NCBI RefSeq assembly: GCF_007655255.1
Contig: NZ_VMYE01000002.1
Coordinates: forward strand, 124,001-188,000
Direction of reading: 5' to 3'
Origin: Extensimonas perlucida
Lineage (GTDB): Bacteria > Pseudomonadota > Gammaproteobacteria > Burkholderiales > Burkholderiaceae_C
Length of the DNA stretch: 64,000 bases
Shown here: positions 1 through 8,009 of the stretch, piece by piece
Layout of the letters: the number at the start of each line of letters is the position of its first letter
How positions within the stretch are numbered: the stretch's first letter is position 1
Notes under the pieces: generated by a model
Database searches by the model: none
What the model was told of the DNA's origin: nothing
Seen by the model: the letters and a program-made list of their open reading frames with translations, nothing else
Made by a program: the position numbers and the translations under genes

Positions 1-1164
1 CCGCCGCAGGACGAGGAACTGCGCCGCCAGGGCGTGAGCGGTGAGTTGTGGGCCGTGCACGGCGGGGGCTTTTACCACCCGGTGAAGTTCAGCGTCGCGC
101 CGCCGCAGCTGCCCGCGCACCTGCATTGGTTTTTCTGGGAAAGTTACAGCACCTGGCTCAGCGGCTTTGCGCTCTTTACGGTGTCGTATCTGTGGAATGC
201 GGGCACCTATCTGATCGACAAGTCGCGCATGGACTGGCCGCCGGCGCAGGCCGTGGCGCTGGCGCTGGGCTTTCTGGTGGTGTTTTGGTTGCTGTACGAC
301 GCCATCTGTCGCATCTGGGGGCAGCGCCCGCGCGGCGACGCCATCGTCGGCGCGCTGGTGCTCGTGCTCGTCGCGGCGGCGGCCTGGCTGGCCTGCCATT
401 GGTTTGCCGGGCGCGCGGCCTTTTTGCTCGTGGGCGCGATGCTCGCCACGGGCATGAGCGCGAACGTGTTTTTCTGGATCATTCCGGGCCAGCGCAAGAT
501 GGTGGCGGCGCTGCGCGCGGGGCAGCCGGTCGATCCGCTGCACGGCTTGCGCGGCAAGCAGCGCAGCGTGCACAACACGTATTTCACGCTGCCGGTGGTG
601 TTCGCGATGCTCAGCGGGCATTACAGCTTCCTGTGGAGCCACCCGCAGAACTGGCTGGTGCTCGTGCTCATGATGTTCGCGGGCGCGAGCATCCGCCAGT
701 TTTTCGTGCTGCGCCACGGCTACAAGCTCGGGCGCAATCGCCATCCGCTGCCGTATGCGCTCGTGGGCGTGGCCGTGCTTGCGGCCCTGGTGTGGTGGCT
801 GCGGCCGCAGGCTTCGGATGATCCTGTTTTGATAGCTGCTAGTGCAAGCGCATCAAGCACTGGAGGCCAAAATGATGCTGAAAAAGTGGAGGCCATCGTG
901 CAGCAGCGCTGCGTGTCTTGCCATGGCGCGCAGGTGCAGATGAAGGGTTTGCGTTTGGACCTGCCGGGCAGCTTGCGCCAGCACGCGCAGGCGATCTACC
1001 AGCAGGTGGTGGTGGAAAAACGCATGCCCATGAACAATGCCACGCAGATGACCGAGGCCGAACGCGCGCTCATCGCGCGGTGGTACACGGCGGGCGCGGC
1101 GAGCAAGACGGGCGCGGCGGACGGCGCGGCAGGCAGCGATGCAGCTACGCGCGTGCATCCTTGA
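1..1164 (+). CDS. puuD: Urate hydroxylase PuuD, C-terminal part (5' end outside window)
   Basis: Membrane-bound oxidase that converts urate to 5-hydroxyisourate and passes electrons to a fused c-type cytochrome. The reading frame is open from base 1, so the N-terminus lies upstream. Several hydrophobic helices cover the first 260 visible residues, including the family-typical stretch with GMSANVFFWIIPGQRKM and HNTYFTLPV. A linker follows, then a cytochrome c domain with the haem motif CVSCH at bases 910-924 and a later RMPMNN as candidate methionine ligand. The linker contains a short dispersed repeat. The last 20 bases overlap the end of the convergent TetR gene. Its role fits xdhAB and the purine importer about 15 kb downstream. 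The family call is firm; the start is not visible. Confidence 0.9.
   Translation, partial: PPQDEELRRQGVSGELWAVHGGGFYHPVKFSVAPPQLPAHLHWFFWESYSTWLSGFALFTVSYLWNAGTYLIDKSRMDWPPAQAVALALGFLVVFWLLYDAICRIWGQRPRGDAIVGALVLVLVAAAAWLACHWFAGRAAFLLVGAMLATGMSANVFFWIIPGQRKMVAALRAGQPVDPLHGLRGKQRSVHNTYFTLPVVFAMLSGHYSFLWSHPQNWLVLVLMMFAGASIRQFFVLRHGYKLGRNRHPLPYALVGVAVLAALVWWLRPQASDDPVLIAASASASSTGGQNDAEKVEAIVQQRCVSCHGAQVQMKGLRLDLPGSLRQHAQAIYQQVVVEKRMPMNNATQMTEAERALIARWYTAGAASKTGAADGAAGSDAATRVHP
827..876 (+). repeat. Short dispersed repeat, copy A, inside the PuuD linker
   Basis: This patch is less GC-rich than its surroundings. It begins with ATAGCTGCTAG and ends with GGCCAAAATGAT. The same ends occur in inverted orientation at 31819-31868. 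Here it is translated in frame as part of the linker between the membrane domain and the cytochrome c domain, giving ...GGQNDAEK. A related peptide, GQNDAE, occurs in the RpoN linker. Confidence 0.5.
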
Positions 1165-1825
1165 GCGCATGCATGGCTGGCGCTGGCGCTGTGGCTGGCG
1201 TGGGCTTGCGCGGCAGGCCCAGGCCCGCGAGGTACACGTCGAGCGTGGCGCTGCCGGCCTGCACAAGGTCGAAGCCCGCAGGGTCGAGCAGCCACTGGTT
1301 GACCAGCCCTTCGAGCAGCACCTGCAGCCCGAGCACGGCGGTGTCGAGCGGCACGGGGGGGGTGACGGCGCGCACTGCGAAGGCTTTTGCCAGCGTCTGG
1401 CGGTTGCGCTGCAGGCACTCGGCGTGCACGCGCAGGTGGCGCGACTGCACGGCGCCGAGTTCATCGACGTATTCGACCTTGTGCGTGGCGATCTGCAGCA
1501 CGCGCCGCGTTTGTGCGTCGGTGGCGATCAGGTGCAGCACCTCGAGCATCGCGGCGTGCAGTTCGGCCACCGGGTCTTGCGCCTGCACGAGCTGTTCGTG
1601 CGCGAGCATTTGTTCGAGTGGCAGGCTCACGCGCTCCATCATGGCGTTGACGAGGTCGGCCTTGTCCTTGAAGTGCCAGTAGATCGCGCCGCGCGTGGCG
1701 TGTGCGGCCACGGCGATGTCGTTGAGCGAGGTGCGCGAAACGCCACGCGCCTGAAACAGTTGTTCGGCAGCATCGAGCAAGCTCTCCCGCGTGGCCTGCG
1801 CGTCGGCCTTGGTGCGTCTTGCCAT
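1145..1825 (-). CDS. TetR/AcrR-family repressor of the adjacent RND efflux operon
   Basis: A 226-residue regulator of the AcrR/TtgR type. The N-terminal helix-turn-helix is at about residues 32-51 (TSLNDIAVAAHATRGAIYWH), followed by a long C-terminal ligand-binding domain. The start chosen is the ATG giving MARRTKADAQ; the frame stays open further upstream, but that part would cover the operator region and has no family similarity. The gene is divergent from the acrA-like gene, with an AcrR-like palindrome between them. By analogy with AcrR it should repress the pump and itself until a drug-like ligand binds. Its 3' end overlaps puuD by 20 bases. Confidence 0.92.
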   Translation of the reverse strand: MARRTKADAQATRESLLDAAEQLFQARGVSRTSLNDIAVAAHATRGAIYWHFKDKADLVNAMMERVSLPLEQMLAHEQLVQAQDPVAELHAAMLEVLHLIATDAQTRRVLQIATHKVEYVDELGAVQSRHLRVHAECLQRNRQTLAKAFAVRAVTPPVPLDTAVLGLQVLLEGLVNQWLLDPAGFDLVQAGSATLDVYLAGLGLPRKPTPATAPAPAMHALKDARA

Positions 1826-1863
1826 CAAAAAACCCTCCACAGTGCGTGCCGATCGGGCGAATA

Positions 1864-1887
1864 TACATACATTCGCGGATGTATATA
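1864..1887. promoter_or_regulatory. AcrR-like operator
   Basis: A 24-base palindrome with left half-site TACATACATT, spacer CGCG and right half-site GATGTATATA. The E. coli AcrR operator has the same left half, a 4-base spacer and AATGTATGTA on the right, so this differs at only two half-site bases. It lies 39 bases upstream of the repressor start and 157 bases upstream of the efflux operon, in an AT-rich patch suited to overlapping divergent promoters. Confidence 0.8.
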
Positions 1888-2044
1888 TACTGCGCCGCTT
1901 CATGCCGCGACCAGGCTGATGGACAGGCGCTCGCTTGGCACGCGGGATGCATGGCCTGGGACTGCAACATTTTTCCCCTTTTGAGTCGTGCTCGCCGGGT
2001 TTTCTGGCGGGGCGAACGTCTGATTTTTTTATCGAAGGAACACC

Positions 2045-3370
2045 ATGCCTGCCTTGCGACATGCCCAGACTGTTCTACCGTTTTTCTCCGCGGCGCCAGT
2101 GTGGCGTTTGCGCGCCGGGCTCGTGGCGATGGCGGTGTGTGCCACCGTGCTGTTGAGTGCCTGCGGCAAGCCCGAGGCGCCTGCCGGCGCCGGTGCCCAG
2201 CGCCCGCCGCCTGAAGTGGGCGTGGTCACGGTGCAGCCCGGCGAAGTCGGCTTGGTGACCGAACTGCCCGGCCGCGTGGAGGCTTTCCGCATCGCACAGG
2301 TGCGCGCGCGCGTGGCGGGCATCGTGCAAAAGCGGCTGTTCCGTGAAGGCAGCGACGTCAAGGCGGGCGAGCTGCTCTACGCGATCGACCCCGCACCCTA
2401 CCAGGCCGCGCTGCAAAGTGCCGAGGCCACGCTGGCACGCTCGCAGGCCAATTTGCTGCAGGCCACGGCGCTGGCCGAGCGCTACAAGCCGCTCGTGGCC
2501 GTGAACGCCGTGAGCAAGCAGGATTACGACAACGCCGCGGCGGCGCAAAAGCAGGCCGAGGCTGACGTGGCCGCGGGCAAGGCCGCCGTGCAGACCGCGC
2601 GCATCAACCTGGGCTACGCGAGCGTCACGGCGCCGATTGCGGGCCGCATCGGGCGCGCGCTCGTGACGGAAGGCGCGCTCGTGGGGCAGGGGGAGGCCAC
2701 GCAACTGGCCGTGATCCAGCAGATCAACCCCGTGTACGTCAACTTCACGCAATCGGCCACCGAAGTCATGCAGCTGCGCAACGCCATGGCGGCGGGGCAG
2801 CTGCAGCGCGTGGGCAATGAAAACGCGGCGCGTGTGCGCATCGTGCTCGAAGACGGCAGCGAATACGCCCAGCCCGGCAAACTGCTGTTTTCGGACCTGA
2901 CGGTGGACCAGGCCACGGGCCAGATCACCCTGCGCGCCGAGGTGCCCAACCCCAAGGGTGAGCTGCTGCCAGGCCTGTACGTGCGCGTGCGCGTCGAGCA
3001 GGCGCAGTTGCCCAACGGCATCACGGTGCCGCAGCAGGCCGTCACGCGCACGCAGCAGGGCGACACGGTCACGGTGGTCAGCCCCGACGGCAAGCTCAGC
3101 CCACGCAAGGTCAAAGTCGGTGCGGCGCGCGGCAACCAGTGGGTGGTGCTAGACGGCCTCAAGGCGGGCGAGCAGGTCATGGTGGACGGCTTCCAGAAGT
3201 TGATGATGCTGCCGCCGGGCACCCCCGTGAAGGCCGTGCCCTGGCAAGCCGCCGCGGCGGGTGGCGCCGGGGCCAGCGCGGTCGCAGCCTCCGGCGCGCC
3301 GGCAGCGCCAAGCTCCTCCCCGGCCAGTGCGGCCAGTGCGGCCAGCGCTCCCGCTGCGGCGCGCCAGTGA
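2045..3370 (+). CDS. acrA: RND efflux periplasmic adaptor lipoprotein (AcrA/MexA type)
   Basis: A 441-residue membrane fusion protein that joins the inner-membrane RND pump to the outer-membrane channel. The signal peptide ends in a lipobox (LLSAC, lipidated Cys about residue 40). Lipoyl, alpha-hairpin and beta-barrel regions follow in the usual order, with TAPIAGRIGRALVTEG typical of the family. The C-terminal about 50 residues are an Ala/Ser/Pro-rich tail. The start has a GAAGGA ribosome site. It is the first gene of a three-gene operon with 32 bases to the pump gene. The exact name (acrA, mexA, ttgA, bpeA) cannot be fixed from sequence alone. Confidence 0.93.
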   Translation: MPALRHAQTVLPFFSAAPVWRLRAGLVAMAVCATVLLSACGKPEAPAGAGAQRPPPEVGVVTVQPGEVGLVTELPGRVEAFRIAQVRARVAGIVQKRLFREGSDVKAGELLYAIDPAPYQAALQSAEATLARSQANLLQATALAERYKPLVAVNAVSKQDYDNAAAAQKQAEADVAAGKAAVQTARINLGYASVTAPIAGRIGRALVTEGALVGQGEATQLAVIQQINPVYVNFTQSATEVMQLRNAMAAGQLQRVGNENAARVRIVLEDGSEYAQPGKLLFSDLTVDQATGQITLRAEVPNPKGELLPGLYVRVRVEQAQLPNGITVPQQAVTRTQQGDTVTVVSPDGKLSPRKVKVGAARGNQWVVLDGLKAGEQVMVDGFQKLMMLPPGTPVKAVPWQAAAAGGAGASAVAASGAPAAPSSSPASAASAASAPAAARQ

Positions 3371-3402
3371 GCGCCAGTCGCTAACCAAGAGGAGCGCTCT
3401 TC

Positions 3403-6400
3403 ATGCCCAAGTTCTTCATTGACCGCCCGATTTTTGCCTGGGTGGTTGCCATTTTCATCATGGTGCTGGGTGGCGTGTCGATCACGCAGCTGCCCGTGGC
3501 GCAGTACCCCACGGTGGCGCCACCGAGCATCGTGGTGTCATTTACCTACCCCGGTGCGTCCGCGCAGACGCTCGAAGACAGCGTGATCGCCGTGGTCGAG
3601 CGCGAGATGAACGGCGCCACCGGCCTCGCCTACATGGAGGCCGTGAGCCAGGCCGACGGCACGGGCACGCTGACGCTGAGTTTCGAGCCCGGCATCAACC
3701 CCGACATGGCGCAGGTGGACGTGCAAAACCGCCTCTCGCGCGCCACGCCGCGCCTGCCTGCGGCGGTGACCCAGCAGGGCGTGAAGGTGGACAAGTCGCG
3801 CTCGAACTTCCTGCAGTTCGCAATGCTTTCGTCCGATTCGCCGGACGTCACGCTTTATGACCTGACCGACTATGCGGCGCGCAACGTGGTGCCCGAGCTG
3901 CAGCGCGTGCCCGGCATCGGGCAGGTGCAGCTGTTCGGCGCGGAGCGCTCCATGCGCGTGTGGATAGACCCGGCAAAGATGCAGGGCTACAACGTCTCAA
4001 CCGCCGACATCGCCGCCGCCATTCAGGCGCAGAACGCGCAGGTGTCTTCGGGCAGTCTGGGCAACATGCCCAATCTGAAAGAGCAAACCATCACCGCCAC
4101 CGTGGTAGTGCCAGGGCAGCTCAGCACGGTGGAGCAGTTCGGCAAGATCGTGCTGCGCGCCAACCCCGACGGCTCCGCGGTGCGGCTCAAGGACGTGGCG
4201 CGCATCGAGCTCGGCGTCGAGGCCTACATGACTTCGGCGCGCCTCAACGGCAAGCCGGCCGCGGGCATTGGCATACAGCTCTCGCCCAGCGGCAACGCGC
4301 TCGCGTCGGCCAAGATGGTGCGCGCGCGGCTGCAGGAGCTGGAAAAGTATTTCCCCAAAGGGGTGCGCTGGAGCCTGCCCTACGACAGCTCCAAGTTCGT
4401 CTCGATCTCGATCGAGAAGGTGGTGCAAACGCTGTTTGAAGCCATCGTGCTGGTGTTCATCGTGATGTTCGTGTTCCTGCAGAACATCCGTTACACCTTG
4501 ATTCCGACCATTGTCGTGCCGGTGGCGTTGCTGGGCACTTTCGGCGCCTTGCTGGCCATGGGCTTTTCGATCAACGTGCTGAGCATGTTCGGCATGGTGC
4601 TGGTGATCGGCATCGTGGTGGACGACGCCATCGTGGTGGTGGAAAACGTCGAGCGCATCATGAGCGAAGAGGGCCTGCCGCCGCGCGAAGCCACGCGCAA
4701 GGCCATGGGGCAGATCTCGGGCGCCGTGGTCGGCATCACCGTGGTGCTGGTGTCGGTGTTTTTGCCGCTGGCGTTCTTTGCGGGCTCTGTCGGCAACATC
4801 TACCGCCAGTTTTCGGCGGTGATGGCCGTGTCCATCGCTTTTTCGGCCTTTCTCGCGCTCTCGCTCACGCCGGCTTTGTGCGCCACGCTGTTCAAGCCCG
4901 TCGAGGCCGGGCACCACCACGAGAAAAAAGGCTTTTTCGGCTGGTTCAACCGCAGCTTCAACCGCAGCGCCAAGCGCTACGAAGGCTGGGTGGCCAAGCT
5001 CCTGCACCGCGGCGGCCGCATGATGGTCGTCTATGTGGCCCTGGTGGCGGCTGTTGGGTTGCTGTATCTGCGCCTGCCCACTTCCTTTTTGCCCAATGAA
5101 GACCAGGGCTATGCGCTGGTGAACATCCAGCTGCCGCCGGGCGCGGCCGACAGCCGTACCGGTGTTGTGGTCAAGCAGATCGAGGACTTCATGCTCAAGC
5201 AGCCCGAGGTGGACAACATCGTGACCGTGCAAGGCTTCAGCTTCTCGGGGCGTGGGCAAAACGCCGGCATCGCCTTCGTCACGCTCAAGGACTGGGCCGA
5301 GCGGCCCGGTGCCGCGCATAGCGTCGAAGCCATCGTAGGGCGCAGCATGGCGGCATTCTCGAAAATTCGTGACGCCTTCATCTTCGTGCTGAGTCCGCCG
5401 CCGATTCCCGAACTCGGAAACAGCACGGGCTTCGCATTTCGTTTGCAGGACCGCGGCAGCAATGGCCACGACGCGCTCGTGAATGCGCGCAACCAGCTCC
5501 TGGGCATGGCCATGAAGAGCCCCGTGCTCACCGCCGTGCGCCCCGACGGCCTCGAAGACGCGCCGCAGCTGCAGGTGGACATAGACCGCGACAAGGCGAG
5601 CGCGCAGGGCGTGAGCTTTGCAGCCATCAACAACGCCATCTCGGTGGCTTTCGGCTCGTCCTACATCAACGATTTTCCGAACGCGGGGCGCATGCAGCGC
5701 GTCGTCGTGCAGGCCGATGCCCCTGCGCGCATGCAGCCTGAAGACATCCTCAAGCTCACCGCCATCAACAGCAAGGGTAATCTGGTGCCGTTTTCCACCT
5801 TTGCCACGACGCGCTGGGTGACTGGCCCCATGCAGACGGTGCGCTACAACGGCTACCCGTCGATGCGCATCGCGGGCAACGCCGCGCCGGGCTACAGCAC
5901 GGGGCAGGCCATGGCCGAGATGGAGCGCCTGGCAGCGCAACTGCCCGCGGGCTTCGGCTTCGAGTGGACGGGCCAGTCGCGCGAGGAAAAGATCGCCGGC
6001 GCGCAGGCCATCGTGCTCTATGCGTTCGCCATCCTGGCGGTGTTCCTGTGCCTGGCCGCGCTGTACGAGAGCTGGTCGATCCCGTTCTCGGTGATGCTGG
6101 TGGTGCCGCTGGGCGTGCTGGGCATGCTGCTCGCGGTGCTCATGCGCAGCATGCCCAATGACGTGTATTTCCAGGTCGGCCTCGTGACCATCATTGGCCT
6201 GTCGGCGAAAAACGCGATTCTGATCATCGAATTTGCCAAGGACTTGCAGGCCGAGGGGCGCAGCGTGTTCGACGCCGCGCTGCAGGCGGCACACCTGCGC
6301 TTCAGGCCGATCCTGATGACCTCCATGGCCTTCATCCTCGGCGTGGTGCCGCTGGCCATCGCGACCGGAGCGAGTTCGGCCAGCCAGCGCGCGATCGGCA

Positions 6401-6549
6401 CGGGCGTGATCGGCGGCATGATCACCGGCACCTTCTTGGCGATCTTTTTCGTGCCGACCTTCTTCGTCGTGGTGCGCAGCCTGTTCAAGGGTGAGCCGCG
6501 CCCTGGGCAGGCCGCCCCGGCCAGCACCGCTGAACACAAGGAAAACTGA
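3403..6549 (+). CDS. acrB: RND multidrug efflux pump, inner-membrane subunit (AcrB/MexB type)
   Basis: A 1048-residue proton/drug antiporter of the HAE-1 family, normal full length. It starts MPKFFIDRPIFAWVVAI. Proton-relay residues are present: Asp407-Asp408 in GIVVDDAIVVVENVER and Lys936 in LSAKNAILIIEFAK. Two large periplasmic loops and 12 transmembrane helices are arranged as usual. A good ribosome site (AAGAGGAG) precedes the ATG. It lies between the adaptor and the outer-membrane channel, 3 bases before the latter. Substrates are probably amphipathic drugs, dyes or solvents, inferred from family and repressor type. Confidence 0.95.
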   Translation: MPKFFIDRPIFAWVVAIFIMVLGGVSITQLPVAQYPTVAPPSIVVSFTYPGASAQTLEDSVIAVVEREMNGATGLAYMEAVSQADGTGTLTLSFEPGINPDMAQVDVQNRLSRATPRLPAAVTQQGVKVDKSRSNFLQFAMLSSDSPDVTLYDLTDYAARNVVPELQRVPGIGQVQLFGAERSMRVWIDPAKMQGYNVSTADIAAAIQAQNAQVSSGSLGNMPNLKEQTITATVVVPGQLSTVEQFGKIVLRANPDGSAVRLKDVARIELGVEAYMTSARLNGKPAAGIGIQLSPSGNALASAKMVRARLQELEKYFPKGVRWSLPYDSSKFVSISIEKVVQTLFEAIVLVFIVMFVFLQNIRYTLIPTIVVPVALLGTFGALLAMGFSINVLSMFGMVLVIGIVVDDAIVVVENVERIMSEEGLPPREATRKAMGQISGAVVGITVVLVSVFLPLAFFAGSVGNIYRQFSAVMAVSIAFSAFLALSLTPALCATLFKPVEAGHHHEKKGFFGWFNRSFNRSAKRYEGWVAKLLHRGGRMMVVYVALVAAVGLLYLRLPTSFLPNEDQGYALVNIQLPPGAADSRTGVVVKQIEDFMLKQPEVDNIVTVQGFSFSGRGQNAGIAFVTLKDWAERPGAAHSVEAIVGRSMAAFSKIRDAFIFVLSPPPIPELGNSTGFAFRLQDRGSNGHDALVNARNQLLGMAMKSPVLTAVRPDGLEDAPQLQVDIDRDKASAQGVSFAAINNAISVAFGSSYINDFPNAGRMQRVVVQADAPARMQPEDILKLTAINSKGNLVPFSTFATTRWVTGPMQTVRYNGYPSMRIAGNAAPGYSTGQAMAEMERLAAQLPAGFGFEWTGQSREEKIAGAQAIVLYAFAILAVFLCLAALYESWSIPFSVMLVVPLGVLGMLLAVLMRSMPNDVYFQVGLVTIIGLSAKNAILIIEFAKDLQAEGRSVFDAALQAAHLRFRPILMTSMAFILGVVPLAIATGASSASQRAIGTGVIGGMITGTFLAIFFVPTFFVVVRSLFKGEPRPGQAAPASTAEHKEN

Positions 6550-6552
6550 ACC

Positions 6553-7983
6553 ATGGCTTCGACCGTTTTCGCGCCCCGCTTGCGCTGGACTGCGGCCCTG
6601 CTGGCCTTGGGGCTCAGCGCCTGCTCTTTGATTCCGACCTACGAGCGCCCCGCCGCGCCCGTGGCGCCGCAGTGGCCCAGCGTACCCGGCGGCGCTGCAG
6701 CGCCCGTGGCCGACGCGGCCAAGCCGCTGGCAGCGGACATCCGCTGGCAGGACTTCGTCAACGATGCGCGCCTGCGCGCCCTCGTGGAATTGGCGCTCGC
6801 CAACAACCGCGACCTGCGCGTCGCCGCGCTCACGATAGAGCAAGCGCGGGCGCAATACCAGATCAACCGCGCGAACCAATTGCCCACCGTCAGCGCGGGC
6901 CTGACGGGCAGCTACCAGCCCGGCGCCAACGGCAACATGGCGCACGCCTACACCGTGGGCCTGACCATGGCGAGCTGGGAGATCGACCTGTTCGGGCGCC
7001 TGCAAAGCCTCAAGGAGGCGGCGCTCGCGCAGTTCTTTGCCACGCAAGAGGCGCGCAATGCCGTGCAGACCAGCCTGGTCGCCTCGGTCGTGAGCACCTG
7101 GCTGAGCCTGCAGACCGACGACGAGCTGCTCGCGTTGACCGAGCGCACGCTGGCCACGCGCGAAGAATCGCTCAAGCTCATCCGCATGCGCTTCGAGCAG
7201 GGCGTGGCGTCCGAGCTCGACCTGCGCCAGGCCGAATCGCTCGCCGCCACGGCGCGCGCCACGCTGGCGCAGCAAAGGCGTCAGCGTGCGCTCGACTACA
7301 ACGTGCTCACCCTGCTCGTGGGCCAAAGCGTGCCCGAGCAGCTGCTCGACACGCAGCAAGGCGTGCAATTCGTCGATGTGCCTGCGGGCATGCCGTCCGA
7401 CCTGCTCACGCGCCGCCCGGACATCCGCCAGGCCGAGCAGCAGCTGATCGCGGCCAACGCCAACATCGGCGCGGCGCGCGCGGCCTTCTTCCCGCGCATT
7501 GCGCTCACGGCCTCCACGGGCAATGCGAGCAACCAGCTCTCCGACCTGTTCAGCGGCGGCACCTGGGTGTGGACGCAGGCCAACCAGACTCTGCTGACCA
7601 TCTTCGACGCCGGGCGCAACCAGGCCGGGCTCGATTCCGCCCGCGCGGGCCGCGAGATCGCGGTGGCGCAGTACGAAAAAGCCATACAAACGGCGTTCCG
7701 CGAAGTCTCCGACGCGCTCGCGGGCCGCGCCACGCTGGGCGACCAGGTGCGCGCGCTGCAGCAGCAGGTCGATGCTGCGCTGGCCAGTTACCGCCTGTCC
7801 GACCAGCGCTACCGCAGCGGCGTGGCCAGCCACCTCGAACTGCTAGACGCGCAGCGCACGCTGTTCGCGGCGCAGCAGGCGCTCGCGCAAACACAGCTTG
7901 CGCAGCGGCAAAACCAGGTGCTGCTCTACAAGGCGCTGGGCGGCGGCTGGAGCGAAGCGGATACGCCCGTGGCGAAAAACTGA
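6553..7983 (+). CDS. oprM: Outer-membrane efflux channel lipoprotein (OprM/NodT type)
   Basis: A 476-residue outer-membrane factor that completes the tripartite pump. The N-terminal signal peptide has a lipobox (LSAC, Cys about residue 24), followed by two repeated OEP domains with coiled-coil helices. Family motifs such as LTRRPDIRQAEQQL and SYRLSDQRYRSGVASHLELL are present. The gene is only 3 bases from the pump gene, so it is clearly co-transcribed. It faces the end of the EAL-GGDEF gene, with 26 bases between the two stop codons. Confidence 0.93.
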   Translation: MASTVFAPRLRWTAALLALGLSACSLIPTYERPAAPVAPQWPSVPGGAAAPVADAAKPLAADIRWQDFVNDARLRALVELALANNRDLRVAALTIEQARAQYQINRANQLPTVSAGLTGSYQPGANGNMAHAYTVGLTMASWEIDLFGRLQSLKEAALAQFFATQEARNAVQTSLVASVVSTWLSLQTDDELLALTERTLATREESLKLIRMRFEQGVASELDLRQAESLAATARATLAQQRRQRALDYNVLTLLVGQSVPEQLLDTQQGVQFVDVPAGMPSDLLTRRPDIRQAEQQLIAANANIGAARAAFFPRIALTASTGNASNQLSDLFSGGTWVWTQANQTLLTIFDAGRNQAGLDSARAGREIAVAQYEKAIQTAFREVSDALAGRATLGDQVRALQQQVDAALASYRLSDQRYRSGVASHLELLDAQRTLFAAQQALAQTQLAQRQNQVLLYKALGGGWSEADTPVAKN

Positions 7984-8009
7984 GCGGGGTGCCCCGCGCG
8001 CTCAGCCTC

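Noticed and set aside
3997-7833. 1278-codon open frame on the minus strand across the efflux operon
   Set aside because: It lies opposite acrB and oprM, which have full family motifs. Its His/Arg/Ala-rich translation is typical of an antisense shadow in high-GC DNA.
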